From NCBI RefSeq assembly GCF_042453785.1, contig NC_091663.1, forward strand, positions 37,841,001-37,905,000: a stretch of DNA of 64,000 nucleotides, given 5' to 3'. Position 1 is the first letter of the stretch. Each line of letters opens with the position of its first letter. The notes below the pieces were generated by a model, which saw only the letters and a list, made by a program, of their open reading frames with translations, searched no databases and was not told the origin of the DNA. Below are positions 43,733 to 52,455 of the stretch, in pieces. A program made the translations under genes and the position numbers. The DNA is from Malus domestica. Lineage: Eukaryota; Streptophyta; Magnoliopsida; Rosales; Rosaceae.

Positions 43733-45790
43733 AATGCCCCCACTTCAAGGCGCGTCGTATACATGTGCTTGTCACGTGTAGGAGATGCGTTTTGAAGTCC
43801 CTTAATGTAGATGTCGATCCAAGGGCCGTTGGGGCTTGATCTTGAATTGGGCTGGAAATTTCTTCAAGGGCCGTTGAGGCTTGATCTTGAATTGGGTTGG
43901 AGATTTCTTCAAGGGCCGTTGAGGCTTGATCTTGAATTGGGTTGGAGATTTCTTCAAGGGTCGTCGAGGCTTGATCTTGAAGGTTGAAATTGGACCACAA
44001 GGAGCTTCATGTGGTAGATGATCTTTGGCTTTGGTAGTGGATGAATCGACACGTATTTTGTTGCGCTTGTTGACTTTCCACAGCTTTGATCTTGAACTGG
44101 GTTGGAGGATTTTCTGGATTCCTCCAATTGTTGATTTTCTACAGCTTATTCTTGAACTAGGTTTTGATTTAAGGGTGGTAGACACTTGATCTTGAATCGG
44201 ACTTGTGATTTCTTCAAAGGCCGTCGAGGCTTGATCTTAAATTTGGCCGGAAACTTCTTCAAGGGCCGTTGAGGCTTGATTCTTGAAGGTTGACTCGAAC
44301 ACATGGCAAGCAGGCACGAGGTGAAGGTGACGACTTGTTGCTTTGTTCAATCTTTCTAATTCACACCTAAGCAGTTTGGTCAACGGTATGATCTTCAAGA
44401 TTGATGGGCTATTCTTCCAGTTGGTGACTTGATCTTTAAGGATTTGATTCAAGGGTGGTGAATCGGCACGTGCAGCCCACAACGCCTAGTAAGTCGACCC
44501 AAGAATTTGAGGGTCAAAACGAGTTCACCGTCCAGAGTGATTGCAACCCTGATGATATGAGATACTTTTGATTTTGAAGAAGTAGCGGATGACTCAGCAC
44601 GTGCTTTGTTGCACCTGTCTCCACATGCTTCAAATGTTCCTTTAAATGTTCCTCAGGCAGATGCGGCATCTTCTCGAGTTCTTCATCTCAGACTCCTTCT
44701 GATGAGTTGACTGTGCATGCTGCATTCTTCTCTACTTGTTTCTTCAGGCAGATGTGGCAGCTTCTCGAGTTCCTCAGTTCGGACTCCTTCTGCTGAGTTG
44801 ACTGTGCAGACCGCATTCTTCTCTGCTTGTTTCTTCTGCACGTTGTCTCCACATGCTGCAAGGTATCATTTTCACTTGCATTTATCTGTTCTTCAGGCAG
44901 ATGTGGCAGCTTCTTTGGAAGTACAGCAGCAGTGGGAGACGAGTACTCGAGAGCAATGCTAGGTAGGCAATCAGGGAAGGGTTCCCAGCAGTCGGTTCCT
45001 TACTCGAGTTTGAGTGGAAGTTCCGGCATATTGTTTTCTTTATCCTTGTCTTTGTAGGTAGGACAAGGACAAAGGAAAGGACAGGGAGAACGCATGATAT
45101 GAGATACTCTTGCTTTCTACCCTGGTGATATGAGATACTTTTGCTTTGGAGTCATTGGCTTGTAGAGGTACCCCAAGGAATAAGGAACACTGAGTGACCC
45201 GAGAGGCTTCGTTGGGAAGGCATTCTCGGAGATAAAGAAAGGTTCTGTATGTCCACCTTGCTATGGAAGGTGAAGGTGGACAGTTATAGGAAGTTCTTTG
45301 ATACCTGTAGAGGTACTATTCTTTCACTCGTGTCGGCAACCAATGCGTGATTGAACAGTAAACTTCACGTGCTTTCTCCTTCACCGAAAATCTTTGACAA
45401 ATTGCCCGTGATTTGCGCAAAGTTGAGTGTGCATATGACAGGTGTTTGACGAGGTTGAAAAAGACTGGCGCCTCTTCGATATCTGGGATCGGCGCTTCGA
45501 CAAATTGCCCGTGATTTCCGCAAAGCTGAGTTTGCGTGTGACGGGTGCCGACGCTTCTGGAAAAGCAAGATGCTTCTTCGATTTCTGAGCTTGCCTCTTT
45601 GATTTTTGAATGGCCTCTTCGAATTCTGAGCTCGCCTCTTCGATCTCTGAAATCCCATCGAGTGCTGATTTTTTTATAGAGGCACGCTGTTCGTTTCAAA
45701 GCACACTTGAATTTTCGCTTGTGAAAACTCCCTTCTTGCACTTCTAAGATCTTGATTTGTCCGATCTCTTCTTTCTTCAACACTTTGAAA
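43733..45790. repeat. Internal repeat-rich region of the pol-less element
   Basis: Three repeat sets are seen. At 43815-44000, about four 57-bp units carry TTCAAGGGCCGTTGAGGCTT, the motif also amplified in the LTRs. At 44650-44915, units of about 100 bp carry CAGATGNGGCA, CTTCTCGAGTTC and GAGTTGACTGTGCA. At 45405-45545, a unit of about 110 bp is doubled (CAAATTGCCCGTGATTT). Frames across the region are repeat-driven. It lies upstream of the plus-strand ORF at 45791 and may hold its promoter. Confidence 0.75.
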
Positions 45791-46459
45791 ATGTCTGGAC
45801 CCTCCGACCGTCGTTTTGACTTGAATCTTGGTGAAGAGGCAGTCCCGCCTTCTCCAGACAACATATGGCGCCCATCCTTCATATCCCCTACTGGTCCTCT
45901 TACCGTTGGGGATTCGGTGGTGAAGAATGATATGACCGCTGCGGTGGTGGCTCGAAACCTTGTCACTCCCAGAGATAACAGACTACTTTCCAAACGGTCT
46001 GATGAGTTGGCTGTTAAGGATTCTCTGGCTCTCAGTGTGCAATGTGCAGGTTCTGTGTCTAATATGGCCCAAAGCCTATTTGCTCGGACCCGTCAAGTTG
46101 AATCATTGGCGGCTGAAGTGATGAGTCTCAAACAGGAGATTAGAGGGCTCAAGCAGGAGAATAAACAGTTGCATAAGCTCGCACATAGCTATGCGACAAA
46201 CATGAAGAGGAAGATTAACCAGATGCAGGAATCTGATGGTCATATTTTACTTGATCATCAGAGGTTTGTGGGTTTGTTCCAGCAGCATTTGCCTTCGTCT
46301 TCTGGGGCTGTACCGCGTAATGAAGGTCCAAATGATCAACCTTTGGCTCCTCTTCTTCCTGGAGTTCCGCCGAGTGGTGTGGCTTCAAACAGTCAACCTC
46401 CGGCGCCTCTCATTTCTGGAGCTCTGTCGAGTGGTGAGGCGGCACCTGATCGTCCTTGA
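45791..46459 (+). CDS. Antisense accessory ORF of the retroelement, 222 aa
   Basis: A complete frame opposite in orientation to gag. It starts MSGPSDRRFDLNLGEE; the ATG at 45791 is chosen over one 39 nt upstream because the conserved-looking start begins there. A predicted coiled coil covers about residues 100-145 (VESLAAEVMSLKQEIRGL, then a Lys/Gln/Glu-rich continuation). The tail holds two or three Pro/Leu-rich repeats (QPLAPLLPGVPPSG, QPPAPLISGALSSG). No catalytic motif is visible. I recall closely similar ORFs recurring in Rosaceae genomes, consistent with a transposon-borne gene. Antisense extra ORFs are known in Tat-lineage elements, but their function is unknown. An A-rich tail with AATAAA-like words follows at 46530-46555. 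Confidence 0.75.
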   Translation: MSGPSDRRFDLNLGEEAVPPSPDNIWRPSFISPTGPLTVGDSVVKNDMTAAVVARNLVTPRDNRLLSKRSDELAVKDSLALSVQCAGSVSNMAQSLFARTRQVESLAAEVMSLKQEIRGLKQENKQLHKLAHSYATNMKRKINQMQESDGHILLDHQRFVGLFQQHLPSSSGAVPRNEGPNDQPLAPLLPGVPPSGVASNSQPPAPLISGALSSGEAAPDRP

Positions 46460-46582
46460 AGATCCCCTCTTGTAAATTTGATTTGATTTTTTTTTAAGTA
46501 TGTATAATGCAAATTTATGTAAAATTTTCAGAAAAAATAAATAAAAACGGACTTTATTTCTCTTAATGCTTTTTTTTTTTTG

Positions 46583-46584
<2 letters not shown>

Positions 46585-46626
<42 letters not shown>

Positions 46627-46664
46627 CACACACATATATATATATATATATATATTATACACAC

Positions 46665-46702
<38 letters not shown>

Positions 46703-46966
46703 CATATATATATACACACACACATATATATATATATATATATTATTTTTTTTTCGCGTGGAGTGATCCACCATCCCAAAACCCATTTTCCCTTTGTTTT
46801 TTGCATGGTGCTAGCCACCAAGAATCCACCTTCTCTTTTTTTTATTTTATTTTATTATTTTATTATTTTTTCGTCTGCTTTCACATGGTGCTTGATCCAC
46901 CATTCCCTTTTTTTTCACGTGGTGCCAGATGCACCACCACCTCTTTTTTTTTATTTTTTTTATTTT

Positions 46967-46997
<31 letters not shown>

Positions 46998-47000
46998 TTT
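46585..47000. repeat. (TA)n/(CA)n microsatellites and T-rich repeats
   Basis: 46585-46745 is almost pure TA with CA interruptions, and 46973-46997 is a second TA run. Between them four degenerate copies of a word like CACGTGGTGC..GATCCACCA are separated by T-rich tracts. Open frames of alternating Tyr/Ile residues are artefacts of the TA repeat. Confidence 0.92.
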
Positions 47001-47044
47001 TTGTTTTCTATATAAATTTGGGTGACGGGATGAGGAATTTGTAA

Positions 47045-47671
47045 GAAAGGATGAAGACGATGGAGATGCTGCAGTCGAGGCTTTATGACCGGCTAGTCGT
47101 TTGACGGCGGTTATTGAAGCTCTCCGCCGTTTGACATTTGCCACTGCCATTACACAACCATTGCTCCGCCACTGCATTCTTGCTACCTTGCACTGCCGCC
47201 ATTGCACAGCCGCTGTACTGCCTGCCGTCGCAAAGGAAGGGATCATATTTGCAACTTGGGCGCTTCCCACCAGACCACCAAGCGTTGCCACAAGACCCTC
47301 GAAATCCACCTCCATGAAGGGACTCGCCAAGCCGTTGCTGTTCATGGTGGAGTCAAAGACCGTATCGCCAAACTTGAGCTCCTGTGAGCTGTCGGACGTG
47401 GTGTCGCAGCTCACCCAACCTCCAGGGTCTCAACCTTTCCAGGTGCTTCAGCTACAGAAGCTATCTTATCTTCCAGTGCTGGCATTTGGTTAGTAGAATC
47501 GGGCATTTCTGGTATTTGATGAGAGGATGACTCACTCTTCCGAGATTGCAGTCCAGTAAAGCGTGCAAGATCAATCCATTGCTGAGTTCCCCAATATGAG
47601 TTTATTGTCCGAGAAACAAAAGACAGCAGATTCACAAGTAATGTTTGAGAAGCAAACTCGTTAGAAATTCG
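47045..47671 (-). other. Segment of unknown origin inside the element
   Basis: Minus strand 47671-47411 keeps an open coding-like frame (with [20 protein letters not shown] and later [19 protein letters not shown]). It joins directly to the carboxylase fragment but does not resemble that enzyme. It may be a third captured exon. 47400-47101 gives another coding-like frame (SQELKFGDTVFDSTMNSNG). I cannot identify either. Confidence 0.4.
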
Positions 47672-48597
47672 ATGCTCTAGTGTAGCAGCTGTGAAACGCT
47701 GGAGTGTTCTAAAACACAAGAGCTCCTATCCAAACGACTGCTCAATGACTTCACCTTGGACAGTGACACGGAGTGAACCATAAATTGTATCTGGTGGTTG
47801 AGACAATATAGCAAGATGGGTGGGACCACCTCCCATTCCAACAGTGCCACCACGACCATGGAACATAGTTAGCTTCACACCAAATTTCTTAGCAACGTTG
47901 ATAAGCTCCTCCTGTGCCTTGTATAACTGCCAGGCTGCAGAGAAACGCCCTGCATCTTTACCAGAATCTGAGTACCCAATCATGACTTCTTGCGTTCCGT
48001 TGATCCGCTCTCTATACCAATCAATCGAGAAAAGCCGTGACAAAGCAGCAGGAGCAGCCTCCAGATCTGCAAGCTTCTCAAACAGTGGAACGACTCTATA
48101 ATGGTTTCTTCACGTGGCATTCACGTTGCAGGAGCTCAACTGCGAGCACATCAGATGGAGCAGTCGCCATTGAGATGATGTATGCTCCAAAGTTATCAGA
48201 TGGAAGTTCTGATATCACATGTAATGTGTCCAAAACATCAGAGATTTCTTCCGTTTTTGGAAGATCAGGACCAAACAGTGGGCGCTTGCCACATAATTCA
48301 GATAAAAGCCACTCCTGACGGCTTTCTTCAGACCACTCACGATAGGAACCAATTTCCAGATGCTTGGTGATGGCGTCTATCACATCAGTATGCCTGTCAG
48401 ATTCTTGCCTAATATCGAGCTTCACAAGTGAAAGTCCAAAGGTGGACCCTTGCCTTAAGAAATCAAGAAGTGACCCATCAGCAATTGCTCGGTTACCACA
48501 AGAGCAGAGTGATATGTAGCAGGGTTCGAGAGGTTCCAAGAACTGCTCAACACTGATCAGTGTTGCCTCCTCCGGAATGTCAGAGTGCCCACTGGCA
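47672..48597 (-). pseudogene. Phosphoenolpyruvate carboxylase gene fragment
   Basis: About 300 codons from the C-terminal half of plant-type PEPC, starting near SDIPEEAT and ending at [15 protein letters not shown]. Landmarks: [79 protein letters not shown]. The coding frame is broken: one extra base after HVKKPL near 48096 and an altered, stop-containing join near 47726. The glycine-rich catalytic loop reads [12 protein letters not shown], where plant enzymes have Arg in place of Met. Both ends of the enzyme are missing. The region corresponds, as I recall, to one large exon in plant genes, so it does not show whether capture was from DNA or RNA. Confidence 0.92.
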
Positions 48598-49010
48598 TCA
48601 CCTCATCGTGGTGGGCGAAGTAGTTGTTGGAAATCGTGATTCCGGTGGACCCATGATGGCGTCGATCAGTCCGTCGGCGCAGAACGAGAGGGAGCAGTGG
48701 TCGATCTAGATTTTGCGAGCGCCGAAGAGGGAGATGCCATCGCCGTCCGATTTGCCGCGCCAGCCAACGTGGGTGGGGCTGGAGGCGATGTTGGTTGCTG
48801 GCGGGCTTGCAGTGGTGCACGTGGACGTTGACGCCGTGGCCGTCGATGGTCTTGAAGCTGTTGACAATGAGCTCGTATTTGAGCTTAGTGGTCATGTCGG
48901 CCGAGAAGATGATCCAGAGGGGTTCGTTTTGGATGACGGCGTGGCGGAGCGTGCCCGGAGTTGGGTTCGCTGGGTTGGAATCGGAGGAGTCGGTGACTAT
49001 GTAGATCAGG
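48598..49010 (-). pseudogene. Pectate lyase gene fragment
   Basis: The minus-strand frame from about 49010 reads YIVTDSSDSNPANPTPGTLR, PLWIIFSADMT, ELIVNSFKTIDGHGVNVHV. After a frame change it reads THVGWRGKSDGDGISLFGA, a stop, then IDHCSLSFCADGLID and [17 protein letters not shown]. These are successive blocks of a plant polysaccharide lyase family 1 pectate lyase. About 17 codons are deleted where NVHV joins HHCKPAS; both sides carry a NVHV-like repeat, suggesting slippage. Frameshift, stop and missing ends make it non-functional. It abuts the carboxylase fragment at about 48597. Confidence 0.9.
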
Positions 49011-49578
49011 CTGAAGACATGAGGGAAAGAAGGAGCCAAGTGGGCGAGGAAGTTGATGGGCCCATATGTCATGGGTTTTTGAGCTGAATGAGGATGGGCC
49101 ATGGGATTTGTCTGGACCATTGTTGGTGCTGGACCGAGACATACATATATATATATATATGTTTCATTTTCCTTATTTCCTTTTTTTCTTTTTGAAGAAA
49201 TTGTATTTTTTTATTTTTTTTAATAAAATTGACTCTATTTAATAAAACATTTTTTTTTAATTTTGATGTGACTGAACTTGAAATTGAATTTTCAAGCTGC
49301 CTACTTACCCTTCCAAAGAAAGAGATCAAGTCAAAACGTAGTTCAAATACATACATATTTTTTTTTGGTATTTTTTTTTTTTTTGTGCCGTTTGCAGTTT
49401 CAGCTCATGCAGGCAAGGAGCATTTGGTGCTGTGTTGCAGTTTCAGCTCGTGCAGGCAAGGAGCGTTTGGTGTCGCCCTTTATGTTCGTGCGGATCAGGA
49501 GCGTTGTGCCATGCAGTTTAGACTCGTGCGAACAATGAGCATTGGTGAATTTTGTCAAGCAATTTTGGAGAGGCGTTC
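49011..49578. other. Region between captured fragments and gag
   Basis: Contains a TA run (49143-49162), T-rich tracts and, at 49394-49560, three degenerate copies of a unit with TGCAGTTTCAGCTCGTGCAG and GGAGCGTTTGGTG. No pol remnants recognised. Confidence 0.6.
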
Positions 49579-51471
49579 CTAACAATCTTCATAGCAAGGA
49601 GCCTTGACCGAATGATTGAAGAAGTCTTCAGGAAAGAAATCGCGCATCGTGATGGGGATGGACGGTCTATGTGTCGAAATTTCATCATCTTCAACACGTT
49701 CACGTTGCTTTGAAGGTTGACAAGAGCTGCTTTGCCCCCTTTCCGATTGGCGGACTTGTGGAGGAGACGTATGCTTCTTGTGCAATTTCTTAGGAGTGAC
49801 TCGAGTCCATCCTTCAATTTTGCTTGTCTTGGAGGATGCCCCCAGCGGTTGAGGTGAAAACTTTGAGTTGGAAGAGCCAGAAGTGAAGGTGGTATAGTTT
49901 GACTTCACCACATCGTCAAGATCTAGCTCGATGATTCCTTTCTGAGCCAGCTTCATGATGAGATCTTTCAGCATGAAACATTTTTCCGTCGGATGACTGA
50001 TGAAGCGGTGGAATTTACAGTACCTTGGACTGTCAGTGCAATTCATCTCTTCTGGCCGTTTGCACTCAGGCAAACTAATCACCTTCTTTTCCAGCAAGTC
50101 TTCTAACATGGCAACCACATCAGAGTCGGGGAATGGATAAGTCCTCTCCTTAAGCTCATTCAAAGTGCGTCTACGCATCTCTTGATCACGAAAAGCTTCG
50201 GTTTGAATCGCCTTGCCTCGTGTAGGGATTTTGACGGGAGCTGTGTGGACTGTCATTACTTCCTTGGTGGGTTTCCACGCAGTCTTCTCCAACTTTGGCC
50301 CAAGAACTTTGTCGTTCTTGTAGTCGGCGATCGGTTCTTTCTTCCCATGATGGGCGATGCTCAACTCCATGTCATGGGCGCGAGTGGCCAATTCCTCGAA
50401 AGTCAGTGGTTTAATGCCTTGAAGGATGTATTGCAAACCCCATTGCATGCCTTGGATGCACATCTCGATTGAAGAGGTTTCCGAGAGCCTGTCTTTACAG
50501 TTGAGGCTTAGAGTGCGCCATCTGTTGATGTAGTCAATGACTGGCTCGTCCTTCCACTGCTTTGTGCTCGTTAGCTCTAGCATGCTCACAGTGCGGCGGG
50601 TGCTATAGAAGCGGTTGAGGAATTCCCGCTCCAATTGTTCCCAGCTGTTGATGGACTCAGGTTCTAGGTCCGTGTACCACTCAAAGGCGTTTCCTTTCAG
50701 CGAGCGCACAAACTGCTTGGCAAGGTAGTCTCCCTCCGTCCCCGCATTGTTGCAAGTTTCGACGAAATGTGCAACGTGCTGCTTTGGGTTTCCTTTTCCA
50801 TCAAACTGCATGAACTTTGGTGGTTGATATCCCCTTGGCATCTTTAGGGCATCAATCTTCTTTGAATAAGGCTTTGAGTACAACCCGGAGGTATTTGAGC
50901 TCCCTTCGTACTGTGCCTTGACGGTGCTGGCGATCATCTCCTGCAGTTGCTGGATAGAAAGAGATCCCATGAGTGCCGTTGCTTGGTCTGGCTCCGGCTT
51001 CACATCGATATTCTCCACCGGAGGCTCATCTTCTGGGTTAGGGTTATTGTCGTCCTGTGGCTCCAGTCGGCTGATGAGTGCAGCGATTTGCAAGTCTTTT
51101 TCTTCCACAGTTCGGGTTAGCCTTGCGATTGCTTCATTCATTTGAGCCAGCTGCTCATCGATTGAAGTTGCTCCAATGGTCATGACTTGCATGGCTGAAC
51201 TGCTACTCGAATCGGCATCGGAGAGCATGGATTCAGAGTATTTCCTTGGACTTTCGCCCCTTGGTGCCTTTGGCGAGGCTAAGGTGATCAAAGGCTCGTG
51301 CCTTGGGTGCTCTTGTTCCCTTGGCAGAGTTGATGCAGAGGTGAAAGAGGCGGCAGAAGTAGCTATTGCCTTGCTTCGAGTCGTGATGCCTAAAGTGACA
51401 CCACTTGCGACGAGGATGCTCTTGTTCTTTGCGCCAGTTGCGGGAACAGTTCGAGCCTTCCTTGATGCCAT
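49579..51471 (-). CDS. Gag protein of the pol-less retroelement, 630 aa
   Basis: The only intact element protein in sense orientation. A Ser/Thr-rich N-terminus is followed by a coiled coil at about 105-137 (EQLAQMNEAIARLTRTVEEK) and an acidic Pro-rich linker (138-162). The capsid-like retrotransposon gag domain spans about 205-375 (PPKFMQFDGKGNPKQHVAHF, GNAFEWYTDL, WEQLEREFLNRFYS, QGMQWGLQYILQGIKPLTF). A Cys/His motif at 485-498 (CKFHRFISHPTEKC) resembles the unusual zinc motif of Ogre/Tat and Athila gags. There is no protease downstream. The start 79 bp from the 5' LTR leaves a very short leader. The conserved frame suggests selection for gag packaging function, or recent descent from an active family. 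Confidence 0.9.
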   Translation of the reverse strand: MASRKARTVPATGAKNKSILVASGVTLGITTRSKAIATSAASFTSASTLPREQEHPRHEPLITLASPKAPRGESPRKYSESMLSDADSSSSSAMQVMTIGATSIDEQLAQMNEAIARLTRTVEEKDLQIAALISRLEPQDDNNPNPEDEPPVENIDVKPEPDQATALMGSLSIQQLQEMIASTVKAQYEGSSNTSGLYSKPYSKKIDALKMPRGYQPPKFMQFDGKGNPKQHVAHFVETCNNAGTEGDYLAKQFVRSLKGNAFEWYTDLEPESINSWEQLEREFLNRFYSTRRTVSMLELTSTKQWKDEPVIDYINRWRTLSLNCKDRLSETSSIEMCIQGMQWGLQYILQGIKPLTFEELATRAHDMELSIAHHGKKEPIADYKNDKVLGPKLEKTAWKPTKEVMTVHTAPVKIPTRGKAIQTEAFRDQEMRRRTLNELKERTYPFPDSDVVAMLEDLLEKKVISLPECKRPEEMNCTDSPRYCKFHRFISHPTEKCFMLKDLIMKLAQKGIIELDLDDVVKSNYTTFTSGSSNSKFSPQPLGASSKTSKIEGWTRVTPKKLHKKHTSPPQVRQSERGQSSSCQPSKQRERVEDDEISTHRPSIPITMRDFFPEDFFNHSVKAPCYEDC

Positions 51472-51550
51472 TAATTTTGGAGGCGTGCTCGAATTTCTTG
51501 AACGGAGAAAGAGATGAGAGGTAGAGATGATCCCACTGGGCGTGCCAATT
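51472..51550 (-). other. Leader and primer-binding site of the pol-less element
   Basis: Immediately after the 5' LTR the minus strand reads AATTGGCACGCCCAGTGGGA. TGGCACGCCCAGTGGGA is a candidate primer site. Its form (TGGC..CCA.TGGGGA-like) resembles non-initiator tRNA sites known from Tat-type elements; the exact tRNA is not assigned. Confidence 0.6.
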
Positions 51551-52455
51551 TGTGAACACGGAAAATTCCTGAAACGAAAGAGACAAGAACAACGTGCACA
51601 AACAAAATATTTGTATTTGATGATTTTGGGTTACAATCTCTCTCTATTTTGATCTTCTGATTCGATCTCCGTAAGGTGTGTATTTGTGGATGTACGATTG
51701 ATCCAAAGGGCCGTTGGGCTTGATCTAAGGATGAACGTTCTTCAAGGGCCGTGGACTTGATCTTGAAGGTGGATTTGAGCGGATCTTCAAAGGGGCTTTT
51801 GGGCTTGATCCTTGAAGAACAGTGATGAACGGATCTCCAAGGGCTTTTGGGCTTGATCTTGAAGAACAGTGATGAACGGATCTTCAAGGGCTTTTGGGCT
51901 TGATCTTGAAGAACAGTGATGAACGGATCTTCAAGGGCTTTTGGGCTTGATCTTGAAGAACGGTTGGATGTGTGGATTTGTCGACGTTGTTGATCCAAAG
52001 GGCCGTTGGGGCTTGATCTTGGATGAACGGATGATGAACGATGGTGCTTTCTTCAAGGGCCGTCGGGGCTTGATCTTGAATTGGTGGATGGTTGATCCAA
52101 GGGCCGTCGGGGCTTGATCTTGGAAGAACGATGAACGAAGAACGAAGAAGGCTTTCTTGATTCTTCGGGAACCTGGATGCTTCAGAGCTTCACGGTGTAA
52201 TATCAATTGGTTTCCTCACATGAATGAATTAGCCTTCTATTTATAGAAATTTCCAAGGCCTAATTTTGAATATAATATTCCAGATGAAATAAGTCGTTTC
52301 TGCCAGGTGTTGACACGTGTCCTGTTTGATGACTTTTCCAATTTATTTCGATTTTTTGTTTAGACACACGCTACGTGTAAAATTTATGTAATACATGAGC
52401 GTTGAAACTTTGATTTATCGGTCAACATTTATTTACCGAAATTTCGATGTCTACA
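51551..52455 (-). repeat. 5' LTR of the pol-less element
   Basis: 905 bp with three 47-bp tandem units. Against the 3' LTR I see roughly a dozen substitutions besides the two unit-sized indels, so it is clearly older than the chromovirus insertion. Confidence 0.93.

Larger units (their letters stand above)
42757..52455 (-). mobile_element. Pol-less LTR retrotransposon carrying host gene fragments, 9699 bp
   Basis: Flanked by the target duplication ATTAT (42752-42756 and 52456-52460). LTRs of 976 bp (42757-43732) and 905 bp (51551-52455) both start TGTGAACACGG and end TTCGATGTCTACA. Minus-strand order: 5' LTR, primer site, gag (51471-49579), pectate lyase fragment, phosphoenolpyruvate carboxylase fragment, unidentified segment, AT microsatellite, plus-strand ORF (45791-46459), repeat-rich region, 3' LTR. 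No protease, reverse transcriptase, RNase H or integrase can be found. The gag type and the antisense ORF near the 3' LTR suggest the Ogre/Tat lineage. Replication must depend on a partner element. Confidence 0.9.

Noticed and set aside
46528..47044. Tyr/Ile-rich frames of up to 154 codons
   Set aside because: Translation of TA microsatellites.
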